Shown: positions 14,351 through 22,711, numbered from the stretch's first letter. The stretch is 23,050 nucleotides of DNA from Oscillospiraceae bacterium (GCA_900768245.1 CAAGCE010000065.1:1-23050); one strand, 5' to 3'. A program made the numbers and translations. Notes: generated from the sequence alone by a model not told the origin.

Positions 14351-16693
14351 ATGAGTAATATTGCATTTGTGTATACGACAAAATACGGGCATACCAAGCA
14401 ATACGCAGACTGGCTTAAAGAAGATATGGATATTGATATTATCCCGATAGCTTCTTTTAATGCCGCAAGAGCTCTTGCATATAAGCTTGTTATTTTCGCA
14501 AGCGGCGTATACGGCGACAAAATCCAGATAATGGACTTTATAAAGAAAAATTCAGGCGGCATAAATCTGCAAAGAATTATGATAGCGGCTGTTACCTGGT
14601 ATACCAACGATTCGGAGGAAGCAAAGGCTAAGCTTATAAACGATAACTTCCCCGATAATATGAAAAATGTCGTTCCGCTTTATGTTATAAACAGCGGCAT
14701 CGACAAGAAAAAAATAACCGTAGTTGAAAAAACTCAGCTCCTTGCCACTCAGACTATTATAAGCAGACGTGACGGACGTACTTCCGACGATATAAACACT
14801 CTTGCTATAATAAAAGGCTATTCCGACCAGACTGCAAAGGAAAACCTTGATTCACTAAAAAAGGGTATCGAGCTTCACCTCAATCCGCCTAAGGTAAAAG
14901 AACAACCAAAGCCTGAGCCTATACCGCAGGAGATCACAGAGGAAAGACAGCCTGAGCCTGCCGCAGAAGCTCCGAAACTGGTGGAAAAACCGATACCTGA
15001 ACCTGCTCCGATACCTGAACCGCCAAAGAAAGGAAACGATACTGTAAGCGAAGTTGAAAACGCTTTCCGCAATCTGAAAGCAGCTCCGAAAGAAGCTCCG
15101 AAGCCTGCACCTAAGCAGGCGGTTTCAGACAGCGGAGTAGTCCTCACATCACTTGATGACGCTCTTGCGGCACTCAGCAGCGGAAATGTTCTTGCGCATA
15201 AAGTGCCTAAGCATAATCCTGCTCCTGCACCCGCTCCTGCACCTGCTCCCGAGCCGACACCTATCCCCGAACCGACTCCCGCACCTGCTGCAGAGATAAT
15301 TGAAGAGCCTGCTGCGGAAGAGGTAAAGCCTGTTGAAGAGGAAATTTCAGCTGCCGATATAAAGGTCGAAGAGGTAAGCTATGAAAATAACGAGCCGGAA
15401 CAGCCAAAGCTTGATGATATTTCTGCCGATGAAATAAAGCTTGACGAGGTTATGTCCGATGAAGCCGCCGAAGAACCGCAGCCGTCTGTAAGCGATATAA
15501 GCTCCGATGATATAAGCATTTCAGATATGGCATCTGAAAATGTTGAAGCAGGTACACACAGAGCACCGAGCCTTGATGATATAAGTGCGGAAAGCATTGG
15601 CATAAACGGTCTTGACGGTGCGGATATTGAAACAGCCGACAGTGAAGATGACATTGTAATGTCTATCTCAGAGGATATTGAGAGCCTTAACAGCACTGCG
15701 GAAGAACCTGTTAAGCCTGCCGCTGAGCCTGTTTTCCAGAAGCCGACATTTGAAACTGAGAAAAAGGAAGCTGCTCCGAGAAAGAACAGCTATCTTGAAT
15801 ATTTCTCAAGAAAAAATAAAACGGAAGCTCCTGCACAGTCCGAGCCTGCGGCTGAAGCGCCAAAGACTGAACCTGCAAAAGAAGAAGTCAAACCGGTACA
15901 TCATTCAGCCGACCCTGTTTTTGACCCACTGTTTATGACAGAAGAACCTGCTGCACCGGTACATAAGCCTGCTCCCGCCCCTGCTCCCGCCCCTGCTCCG
16001 AAGCCTGCAGAAAAAAATGTACACAGCAGCGTTATTGATGATTTCGATTTTGACCTTATGGGCGGAACATCTGCTGCAAGCCAGCCGAGCCAGCGTGCTC
16101 TCAATGCGGTAAACGCTCTTGCAAAGGCAAAGGCTGACGCCGCAAAGGCTGCTGCCGAGGCTGAAAAAGCCGCAAAGGAAGCTGCTGAATATGAGGCAGA
16201 ACAATCTGCACCTCAGAATGAGATAAAGGCTGAACCTGTTTCCGATTCATATGACAGCATTGATATGAGCGAAAGCCATACAGAAGAAAAATTTGCAGAT
16301 GAACCTGCAAAGCCTTCATTCAATGCTTCTGAAATTGATATGTCCGACGAAAAGGAAGACGAAGTTATATTCAGCAACGATGAAGCATATGATATTGATG
16401 ATGAAATTGCAGTTGTTGAAGAGCCTATCCACAATAAAGGCGCATTTGATTTCAAAAAGCTCCAGATGGAAATTGAACAGTCAATTGAAGTAAATAAAAA
16501 GAAAAAGGAACAGGAAAAGCTCCGCAATACCCGTGAGCTTGACCGTGAAAAGCTTGAAGAAGAGGAACAGAAACCGAAAAAGGGTATCAAGCAGCCTATT
16601 GATGCAGATATGTTCTTCCAGCGTCCCGGCAAGGATTATTATGATTCGGACACAATGCCCGAGATCAGATTTGACCGCCACAGACGCGGCTGA
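14351..16693 (+). CDS. flavodoxin-like domain fused to a long disordered acidic/proline-rich tail
   Basis: A 780-residue cytoplasmic protein. Residues 1 to about 175 form a flavodoxin-like fold of the HemG/Flavodoxin_5 type: the FMN phosphate loop is YTTKYGHTKQYA (8-19) and VIFASGVYGDKI follows. From about 178 to the end the protein is low-complexity, rich in Pro, Ala, Glu and Lys, and probably disordered, with two PAPAPA tracts. Four copies of a DDISA-type motif recur every 25-27 residues (starting near 330, 354, 380 and 408). The C-terminal 60 residues are highly charged, with KKKKEQEKLRN and a final MPEIRFDRHRRG. The start has no proper ribosome site. Flavodoxins are usually only 140-180 residues, so the fusion is unusual. 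The function is not known; a flavin-dependent scaffold or partner-docking protein is inference. Confidence 0.78.
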   Translation: MSNIAFVYTTKYGHTKQYADWLKEDMDIDIIPIASFNAARALAYKLVIFASGVYGDKIQIMDFIKKNSGGINLQRIMIAAVTWYTNDSEEAKAKLINDNFPDNMKNVVPLYVINSGIDKKKITVVEKTQLLATQTIISRRDGRTSDDINTLAIIKGYSDQTAKENLDSLKKGIELHLNPPKVKEQPKPEPIPQEITEERQPEPAAEAPKLVEKPIPEPAPIPEPPKKGNDTVSEVENAFRNLKAAPKEAPKPAPKQAVSDSGVVLTSLDDALAALSSGNVLAHKVPKHNPAPAPAPAPAPEPTPIPEPTPAPAAEIIEEPAAEEVKPVEEEISAADIKVEEVSYENNEPEQPKLDDISADEIKLDEVMSDEAAEEPQPSVSDISSDDISISDMASENVEAGTHRAPSLDDISAESIGINGLDGADIETADSEDDIVMSISEDIESLNSTAEEPVKPAAEPVFQKPTFETEKKEAAPRKNSYLEYFSRKNKTEAPAQSEPAAEAPKTEPAKEEVKPVHHSADPVFDPLFMTEEPAAPVHKPAPAPAPAPAPKPAEKNVHSSVIDDFDFDLMGGTSAASQPSQRALNAVNALAKAKADAAKAAAEAEKAAKEAAEYEAEQSAPQNEIKAEPVSDSYDSIDMSESHTEEKFADEPAKPSFNASEIDMSDEKEDEVIFSNDEAYDIDDEIAVVEEPIHNKGAFDFKKLQMEIEQSIEVNKKKKEQEKLRNTRELDREKLEEEEQKPKKGIKQPIDADMFFQRPGKDYYDSDTMPEIRFDRHRRG

Positions 16694-16751
16694 TAATGCG
16701 TTTAAAGCAGAATATGCTTTAACAGATGCAGAAAGCATCACACTAAAAAGG

Positions 16752-16798
16752 AACGCCAAAGACGTCGTTTTCCCTATGGAAGCGGCGTCTTTGGCGTT
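16752..16798. terminator. bidirectional terminator between convergent genes
   Basis: A perfect 13-bp stem AACGCCAAAGACG (16752-16764) with CGTCTTTGGCGTT (16786-16798). The minus-strand side continues CCTTTTTAG and the plus-strand side TTATTGAT. Two small hairpins precede it (16702-16722 and 16725-16739). It serves both the flavodoxin gene and the helicase gene. Confidence 0.85.
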
Positions 16799-16815
16799 TA
16801 TTGATAAAGCGCTGA

Positions 16816-18540
16816 TTATTGGTATCTTCTTCTGCGCGGCTTGCTGTCATTTCCGCTGTAGCTGCGCTTCTTGTCGTAGCCGCTGCGTTTTTTCTGAAGA
16901 TTGCGGTAGTCCTTGCCTGTGTCGGAATAGCCTGATCTGCCGTCATATGGTTTGACGGTTATTTTCTGACCGTTTATCTTTGTGCCTGTCATAGCATCAA
17001 GGATATGCTCCTTGTCGGCTTCGGGAACTTCAACTGTGGTAAAGCGGTCGTAGATGTCTATCTTGCCGAAGCTTTTGCCCGTAAGACCTGTTGCGTCAAC
17101 AAGTGCTCCGAGAATAAAGTTCGGTGCTATTCTGTTTGCACGTCCGAGGGAAATTTCAATTTTTGCCGACTTTCCGCCTCTCTGATCTCTGCCGCCTCTG
17201 CCGTTCTTTTCGGGACGGAATACAGGCTTGATAAATTCGGGAACGGAACGTGTTTCCTTTGAAATTCTCATACCGAGAAGTGTTGCAGCGACCTGTTCGG
17301 CTGTGAAGCCTTCGGCGGTAAGTCTTTCAAGCTGTTCTGCACCGCTTGCGTATTTTTCTGATGTGATGTAGTCCTTTACCTTTTCAAGGACCTGTTCGGT
17401 CTTCTTTTCGATAACCTCATCACGGGTCGGAAGATCGCATCGCTTTATTTCTGCCTTTGTAAATCTTGCAATATCCATAAGCTCCATTACCTGACGTCTG
17501 CCGCTTACGATAGTATATGCGCAGCCTGTTTTGCCTGCACGGCCTGTACGTCCGATACGGTGGATATAGTATTCATTGTCCTGCGGAATATCATAGTTGA
17601 ATACAGCGTCAACATCATCAACGTCAATACCTCTCGCTGCAACGTCAGTAGCGATAAGGACGTTAAGTCTGCCCGATTTGAAAGCGTTGAGTACCTGTGT
17701 ACGGCTCGCCTGCTTCATATCGCCGTGAAGACCTGCTGCCTTGATGCCTTTTGAAACAAGCACTTCCGTAAGCTCGTCTACCATATGCTTTGTGTTGCAG
17801 AAAATGATAGAAAGCTTAGGCTCAAAGGCTGTAAGGAGCATCTGGAGAGCATCGCTCTTTCTGCCCATAGGGACTTCATAATAATACTGCGAGATACTTT
17901 CAACTGTGCGGGACTTCTGCTGAACGCCCACAACAACAGGGTCACGCTGATATTCTGCGGTAATAGCCATTATCTGCGGAGGCATTGTTGCTGAGAAAAG
18001 AACTGTCTGGCGGTCTTCGGGAATATACTGCAGAATTTCCTCAATGTCCTCACGGAAGCCCATATTGAGCATTTCGTCCGCTTCATCAAGAATAATTGTG
18101 CGGAGGAGATTAAGGTTGAGAGTATGACGGCGGATATGATCCATAACACGTCCCGGAGTGCCGACTATGATATTTGCACCTTTTTTGAGCTGGGTTATCT
18201 GTCGTTCAATATCAGCACCGCCGTAAATTGCGCAGGGCTTTACCCAAGGGAGATATTTCGAGAATTTCTCCATTTCATTGCAAGCCTGCATAGCAAGCTC
18301 ACGGGTAGGACAGAGGATAAGTACCTGAACGCTGCGCTGCTTGTCCCTGTCAACAGAATCAACGGCAGGAAGACCGAAAGCAGCGGTTTTTCCTGTACCT
18401 GTCTGGGAACGTCCCACAACATCTTTGCCCTCAAGGAGAAGAGGGATAGTTTTTGCCTGAATTTCGGTAGCTTCTTCATAACCGATCTCGGCAACTGCAC
18501 GGAGGACTTCTTCTGAAAGTCCGAGTTCGTTAAAAAGCAT
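16816..18540 (-). CDS. deaD: DEAD-box RNA helicase with DbpA-type RNA-binding domain
   Basis: A 574-residue ATP-dependent RNA helicase of the DeaD/CsdA/CshA group, which remodels structured RNA in ribosome assembly, mRNA decay and cold growth. The Q motif opens the protein (FNELGLSE). Then come Walker A SQTGTGKT (45-52), PTRELA, TPGR, DEAD (152-155), SAT (183-185) and HRIGRTGRAG in the second RecA domain. Residues about 470-545 form a DbpA-type RNA-binding fold, followed by a basic tail ending RRRRYQ. The start ATG at 18540 follows GAAAGGA; a longer frame to 18582 lacks a ribosome site. It is transcribed alone from a promoter about 170 bases upstream. A precise name among deaD, cshA and cshB is uncertain. 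Confidence 0.94.
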   Translation of the reverse strand: MLFNELGLSEEVLRAVAEIGYEEATEIQAKTIPLLLEGKDVVGRSQTGTGKTAAFGLPAVDSVDRDKQRSVQVLILCPTRELAMQACNEMEKFSKYLPWVKPCAIYGGADIERQITQLKKGANIIVGTPGRVMDHIRRHTLNLNLLRTIILDEADEMLNMGFREDIEEILQYIPEDRQTVLFSATMPPQIMAITAEYQRDPVVVGVQQKSRTVESISQYYYEVPMGRKSDALQMLLTAFEPKLSIIFCNTKHMVDELTEVLVSKGIKAAGLHGDMKQASRTQVLNAFKSGRLNVLIATDVAARGIDVDDVDAVFNYDIPQDNEYYIHRIGRTGRAGKTGCAYTIVSGRRQVMELMDIARFTKAEIKRCDLPTRDEVIEKKTEQVLEKVKDYITSEKYASGAEQLERLTAEGFTAEQVAATLLGMRISKETRSVPEFIKPVFRPEKNGRGGRDQRGGKSAKIEISLGRANRIAPNFILGALVDATGLTGKSFGKIDIYDRFTTVEVPEADKEHILDAMTGTKINGQKITVKPYDGRSGYSDTGKDYRNLQKKRSGYDKKRSYSGNDSKPRRRRYQ

Positions 18541-18711
18541 AGATTTTCCTTTCGCATTGCGGGTGCGCCGTGCAGAACACATTTATTAAAACTTTTTATC
18601 TGTAAAAAACATCAAACCAAGTAAAACACAAGCTTAATCTGCAGCCTGCACCCTGAGAAATTTAATGAAACTTTTTTATAGCTTTGGGCAATATCCAAAA
18701 ATAAAAAAGTA
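18541..18711 (-). promoter_or_regulatory. long 5' leader of the DEAD-box helicase gene
   Basis: About 170 bases lie between the expected transcription start (near 18711) and the helicase start codon. No open frame with a ribosome site is seen. A long untranslated leader is a recurring feature of cold-induced helicase and cold-shock genes, so a structural control element is plausible, but no defined fold stands out. Confidence 0.4.
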
Positions 18712-18717
18712 GAATTT

Positions 18718-18747
18718 ATTATAACATAATGCACATATTAAAGTCAA
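18718..18747 (-). promoter_or_regulatory. promoter of the DEAD-box helicase gene
   Basis: On the minus strand, TTGACT (18742-18747), an 18-base spacer and TATAAT (18718-18723). Confidence 0.72.
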
Positions 18748-18875
18748 TCATATTGTTATATTGTATAAATATTTAGGGCAGATATACAAAAATATCGCTT
18801 ATCAACGAAAAATGACAGTAACTTTGACCATAACAGCTGCCAGTAAAACACAAAGAAATGTGAACGTCATATCAT

Positions 18876-18930
18876 AAGGAAATGCCGGTCAATGCGAAAA
18901 TATCACATCGCATCGGCCGGCATTTTCCTT
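18876..18930 (-). terminator. terminator hairpin of the feoB2 operon
   Basis: A long stem (18876-18897 with 18908-18930, TGCCGG core, with one bulge and a few mismatches) lies just past the stop codon of the HD-GYP gene. The minus-strand tail is only moderately T-rich (CATTTCCTTATG). The stretch between here and the helicase promoter holds nothing else I can support. Confidence 0.65.
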
Positions 18931-18936
18931 GCTATT

Positions 18937-19539
18937 TTATTCGGGGGGATACATATTTTCAGCAATGCTCCAGTGTGAAAGCATTATTTCCGCAATGTCC
19001 TTGTCATACATAAGACCTATATTTTTCTCTATTTCACCTTTGCATACTTCAAGGGGAAGTGCCTTGCGGTAAGCTCTCGCCGAAGCCATAGCGTCGATGG
19101 AATCACATACAGCGATTATTCTTGACCCGAGAGGTATCTCATAACCCTTTGCACCGAAGGGATAGCCTTTGCCGTCAAAACGCTCGTGATGATGAAGTAT
19201 GATAGCCGATATTCTTGAAAAATGCTCTGATTTAGCCAGAATATCCGCACCGATCTGAGGGTGCTTTTTCATAAGCTCCCATTCCTCGTCATTAAGCTTG
19301 GCGGGTTTCAGCAGCACAGCGTCGGGAACACCTATCTTGCCAATATCGTGAAGATGAGCGGCAATGTGTATTTCCTGAGTTTCTGTTTCCGAAAGCTTCA
19401 TAAGCCTGCAAAGCATACAAGCCATATCGCTTACACGCCGTGAATGATTTCCTGTGTATGGATCCCTTGCGTCAAGTGCCGATGTGATGCAGTCAACGAA
19501 TTCGTGATAAACCTTATTTTCAACAATGTTGTCCTGCAA
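18937..19539 (-). CDS. HD-GYP domain protein (cyclic di-GMP phosphodiesterase type)
   Basis: A 200-residue single-domain HD-GYP protein; characterised members hydrolyse cyclic di-GMP or related dinucleotides. Motifs: TGNHSRRV (His32), HLHDIGKIGVP (His64-Asp65, Lys68), KKHP (His93), LHHHERFDGKGYP (His116-118, GYP 125-127) and the later CDSIDAM Asp. All metal-site residues appear intact, so it should be catalytically active. There is no receiver, PAS or membrane domain. The start is TTG at 19539, with AGAGGTG just upstream and no in-frame ATG nearby. It begins three bases after the DtxR-like gene stops, so the two are translationally coupled. A cyclic-dinucleotide enzyme inside an iron-uptake operon is unexpected. 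Confidence 0.88.
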   Translation of the reverse strand: MQDNIVENKVYHEFVDCITSALDARDPYTGNHSRRVSDMACMLCRLMKLSETETQEIHIAAHLHDIGKIGVPDAVLLKPAKLNDEEWELMKKHPQIGADILAKSEHFSRISAIILHHHERFDGKGYPFGAKGYEIPLGSRIIAVCDSIDAMASARAYRKALPLEVCKGEIEKNIGLMYDKDIAEIMLSHWSIAENMYPPE

Positions 19540-19542
19540 TTG

Positions 19543-19932
19543 TCACACCTCTTGATTTGTGACAGATTTTGTTCGCAGAAGATACTGTACAAATTTTTCA
19601 AGAGCCTCCGAGGAAAGCTGTGAAACTGCCGCAACCGAATCAGCGTCCGCATTTTCTTCCGATACGCCGACGGTGTTTCTGAAAAAGTCATAAAGTATAA
19701 CACCGGGGGTATAAAGCTCGTTTGCTTCCTTGACGCCCTTTTCGGTGAGTGCTATTTCTCTGTACGGTTCTTTAACGATATAGCCTTGTTCCGTAAGCCT
19801 CTGCACAGCCTTTACCGTGCTGGGCTTGCTGACTCCCACAAGCTTTGCCACATCAGCCGAACGTACAGTCCCGCCGTCCTGACCAAGCTTATAAATAGCA
19901 TAAAGATAAAGCTTCTGCGATCTTGTTAGCAT
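19543..19932 (-). CDS. DtxR/MntR-like winged-helix regulator lacking metal ligands
   Basis: A 129-residue regulator with a DtxR/MntR layout: a winged helix-turn-helix (about 5-65; VRSADVAKLVGVSKPSTVKAVQRL is the recognition unit; split motif VRSADVAKL then GVSKPST), the wing YREIALTEKG, then a helical dimerisation segment. Aligned by eye with Bacillus MntR, all six metal-ligand positions (Asp8, Glu11, His77, Glu99, Glu102, His103) are replaced, here mostly by Leu, Tyr, Val and Ser. The SH3-like third domain of DtxR is absent, as in MntR. The ATG at 19932 has AAGGAG upstream, overlapping the end of the preceding small gene; an upstream extension to 20004 would run into that gene. Likely role: control of the feoB2 operon, but not by classical metal binding. 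Confidence 0.82.
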   Translation of the reverse strand: MLTRSQKLYLYAIYKLGQDGGTVRSADVAKLVGVSKPSTVKAVQRLTEQGYIVKEPYREIALTEKGVKEANELYTPGVILYDFFRNTVGVSEENADADSVAAVSQLSSEALEKFVQYLLRTKSVTNQEV

Positions 19933-19943
19933 ACCGTCACTCC

Positions 19944-20120
19944 TTAGTGTGTGTTTTTGTGGCAGAGTGCTGAATTGGGACAGCAGCCGCATTTGCCGCC
20001 GCAAGTGGACTTGCCCATCCTTTTATCTTTTACAAGCTTTACAACGATAGCCGCAACTACTGCCGCAACTATGAGAAGCACGATTATCGTACCGATATTC
20101 TGAGCAAAGAATTCTGCCAT
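19944..20120 (-). CDS. FeoB-associated Cys-rich membrane protein
   Basis: A 58-residue protein. The start ATG at 20120 follows AAGGAGGA by eight bases, and the stop is TAA at 19944. An N-terminal membrane helix (about 10-29, TIIVLLIVAAVVAAIVV) is followed by a basic stretch and a cysteine cluster STCGGKCGCCPNSALCH (38-54) with five cysteines. This is the pattern of the FeoB-associated Cys-rich family found after feoB in many Firmicutes. It sits 74 bases after feoB2, with a hairpin between them (20148-20173), and 11 bases before the DtxR-like gene. It may assist iron handling at the membrane; no biochemical role is established. Confidence 0.9.
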   Translation of the reverse strand: MAEFFAQNIGTIIVLLIVAAVVAAIVVKLVKDKRMGKSTCGGKCGCCPNSALCHKNTH

Positions 20121-20147
20121 AACAAGTCCTCCTTATAAGAATGACGT

Positions 20148-20173
20148 GGGAACGGAACTTTGCAGCCGTTCCC
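20148..20173 (-). terminator. hairpin between feoB2 and the Cys-rich protein gene
   Basis: GGGAACGG (20148-20155) and CCGTTCCC (20166-20173) form an 8-bp stem with a 10-base loop. No T-run follows on the minus strand, so it is more likely an RNA processing or stabilising element, or partial attenuator, than a full terminator. Confidence 0.4.
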
Positions 20174-20194
20174 GACAGTCATATATTTTTTGAC

Positions 20195-22711
20195 TTATGC
20201 CTTTACCTTAACATCTTGAGTAAGCTTATTGCTTTCCTTGTAAGGCTTAACAAGCATATAGATGATGAATGCTACAAGTGCAAGAGCAATGATAAGACCA
20301 AGTACATTTACCTTGACTGTACTTGTGAAGAGTGCACCTATCTGGTAGATGCAGAACGCAACAACATAAGCGAAGCCGCACTGGTAAGAGATTGCGAAAG
20401 CTGTCCACTTGCCGTTGTTCATCTCTCTCTTGATAGCACCCATTGCAGCGAAGCAAGGTGCGCAGAGGAGGTTGAATACGAGGAATGAGAAGCCGCTGAG
20501 CTGTGTGAATGCTGCACCGATAGTAGCATATGTGCTTGTATCTCCGCCGCCGTAAAGGATACCCATTGTACCAACGATATTTTCCTTAGCAACAAGACCT
20601 GTGATAGATGCAACAGCTGCCTGCCAGTTGCCCCAGCCGAGAGGCTTGAAGATCCAAGCAAGAACACCGCCGATCGCAGCAAGAATGCTGTGGTCGATCT
20701 CTTCTTCGCTGAGCATACGGAATGCACCGTCTACAACGCCGAAGTAAGTTGTGAACCAAACGAAGATAGTTGAAAGAAGGATAACTGTACCTGCCTTCTT
20801 GATGAATGACCAGCCACGCTCCCACATTGAGCGGAGAAGGCTGCCTACTGTTGGAAGGTGGTATGCAGGAAGTTCCATTACGAACGGAGCAGGGTCACCT
20901 GCGAACATCTTGGTTTTCTTGAGCATGATACCTGAAACGATTATTGCAGCAGCACCGATGAAGTAAGCTGATGTTGCAACGAGCGGTGAACCGCCGAAGA
21001 TAGCACCTGCGATCATAGCGATGAAAGGCACCTTTGCACCGCAAGGGATAAATGTTGTTGTCATAACTGTCATTCTTCTGTCACGTTCGTTTTCTATTGT
21101 ACGGGAAGCCATAATACCCGGAACACCGCAGCCTACACCAACAAGCATAGGGATAAAGGATTTACCTGAAAGACCGAACTTTCTGAAAATTCTGTCCATA
21201 ACGAATGCGATACGGGCCATATAGCCGCAGGATTCGAGAAATGCAAGGAGAAGGAAGAGAACGAGCATCTGAGGTACGAAGCCGAGGACTGCACCAACAC
21301 CTGCTACGATACCGTCGAGGATAAGACCGCTGAGCCATTCTGCACAGTTAGCGGCTTCAAGAGCATTGCCGATGAGAACAGGAATACCCGGTACCCATAC
21401 GCCGTAGTTTGCAGGATCAGGATCAGCGCATTCATACTTAACAAAAGCGTCTGCTGCGTCAGCAAGCTCTGCACCTGTTGCTTCAACATCTTCAGTTGCA
21501 AGAGTTTCTTCATCTTCAACTGTGTATGTAACTGTGTCTGCATCTGTGAACATTGAAGAGAGTTCAGCGAGCTTAGCCTGTGCAGCTTCTACGCTGAAAT
21601 CTTCTGCTTCAGGATCGATAGCAGCTTCGATAGCGGAAGTATCTGTACCGTTTTCCTGTGCCTTTGCAATGAATGCTTCAATGATAGCAGGAGCGTCGCC
21701 GTATTCTTCGGCAGCTTCTTCATAGGCTGATGTACCGATCCCGAAGAGGTGCCAGCCGTCGCCGAACAAACCGTCGTTAGCCCAGTCAGTAGCAGCTGCA
21801 CCTACTGTTACCATTGCGATATAGTAAACGAGGAACATAACTGCTGCGAAAATAGGAAGACCGAGGATTCTGTTTGTAACGATCTTATCGATCTTATCGG
21901 AAGTTGTAAGACCGCCTGCATTTTTCTTTTTAAGGCATTCGTGAATGATAGTGCCGATGTAAACGTAACGTTCGTTTGTGATAATGCTTTCTGCATCGTC
22001 GTCCATTTCTTCTTCGGCAGCCTTTATGTCGCCTTCGATGTGTTCCAGTGAAGCAGGGCTTATCTTGAGCATATCAAGGACCTTGTCATCACGTTCAAAT
22101 ATCTTGATAGCGTACCATCTCTGCTGTTCTTCGGGAATATCGTGAAGAACCTCTTCTTCGATATGAGCGATAGCGTGTTCAACGCAGCCGCAGAACTTAT
22201 GCTGAGGGATCATCGGAACAGCAGCCTTTGCAGCAGTGATAGCCTTTTCGGCAGCTTCTGTGATACCTGTGCCTTTAAGGGCAGAAATTTCAACTACCTG
22301 ACAGCCAAGCTCTTTTGCAAGCTGGTCGATATTGATCTTATCGCCGTTCTTCTTTACAACGTCCATCATATTTACAGCTGCAACAACAGGGATACCGAGT
22401 TCAACGAGCTGAGTTGTAAGATAGAGGTTACGTTCGAGGTTTGTACCGTCGATGATGTTAAGAATTGCATTCGGACGCTCATTGATGAGGTAGTTTCTTG
22501 CAACTACTTCTTCAAGAGTGTAAGGTGAAAGTGAGTAAATACCCGGAAGGTCAGTGATGACAACGTCTGTATGACCTTTAAGCTTACCCTCTTTCTTTTC
22601 AACAGTAACGCCCGGCCAGTTACCAACAAACTGGTTTGAACCTGTGAGAGCGTTAAAGAGTGTAGTTTTGCCGGCGTTAGGGTTTCCGGCAAGAGCTATT
22701 TTAATCTCCAT
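20195..22711 (-). CDS. feoB2: ferrous iron transporter FeoB, second type with long acidic loop
   Basis: An 838-residue Fe2+ transporter. G-domain motifs: GNPNAGKTT (9-17), DLPG (54-57), NMMD (114-117) and SALKG (143-147). After the GTPase and linker helices comes the first membrane helix (about 285-305). Between it and the next helix a loop of about 110 residues (328-438), rich in Ala, Glu and Asp, replaces the usual shorter segment. The Gate motifs GCGVPGIMASRTIENERDRR and FIPCGAKVPF are intact and differ from those of the other FeoB. No FeoA gene accompanies it. The ATG at 22711 has GAGAGGA about 14 bases upstream, a longer than usual gap; the frame has a stop just upstream. It is first in an operon with the Cys-rich protein, the regulator and the HD-GYP protein. 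Confidence 0.94.
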   Translation of the reverse strand: MEIKIALAGNPNAGKTTLFNALTGSNQFVGNWPGVTVEKKEGKLKGHTDVVITDLPGIYSLSPYTLEEVVARNYLINERPNAILNIIDGTNLERNLYLTTQLVELGIPVVAAVNMMDVVKKNGDKINIDQLAKELGCQVVEISALKGTGITEAAEKAITAAKAAVPMIPQHKFCGCVEHAIAHIEEEVLHDIPEEQQRWYAIKIFERDDKVLDMLKISPASLEHIEGDIKAAEEEMDDDAESIITNERYVYIGTIIHECLKKKNAGGLTTSDKIDKIVTNRILGLPIFAAVMFLVYYIAMVTVGAAATDWANDGLFGDGWHLFGIGTSAYEEAAEEYGDAPAIIEAFIAKAQENGTDTSAIEAAIDPEAEDFSVEAAQAKLAELSSMFTDADTVTYTVEDEETLATEDVEATGAELADAADAFVKYECADPDPANYGVWVPGIPVLIGNALEAANCAEWLSGLILDGIVAGVGAVLGFVPQMLVLFLLLAFLESCGYMARIAFVMDRIFRKFGLSGKSFIPMLVGVGCGVPGIMASRTIENERDRRMTVMTTTFIPCGAKVPFIAMIAGAIFGGSPLVATSAYFIGAAAIIVSGIMLKKTKMFAGDPAPFVMELPAYHLPTVGSLLRSMWERGWSFIKKAGTVILLSTIFVWFTTYFGVVDGAFRMLSEEEIDHSILAAIGGVLAWIFKPLGWGNWQAAVASITGLVAKENIVGTMGILYGGGDTSTYATIGAAFTQLSGFSFLVFNLLCAPCFAAMGAIKREMNNGKWTAFAISYQCGFAYVVAFCIYQIGALFTSTVKVNVLGLIIALALVAFIIYMLVKPYKESNKLTQDVKVKA

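Noticed and set aside
15968..15999. 12-bp tandem DNA repeat in the flavodoxin gene as a CRISPR or phase-variable repeat
   Set aside because: It is only about 2.7 units, in frame, and simply encodes the PAPAPA tract.
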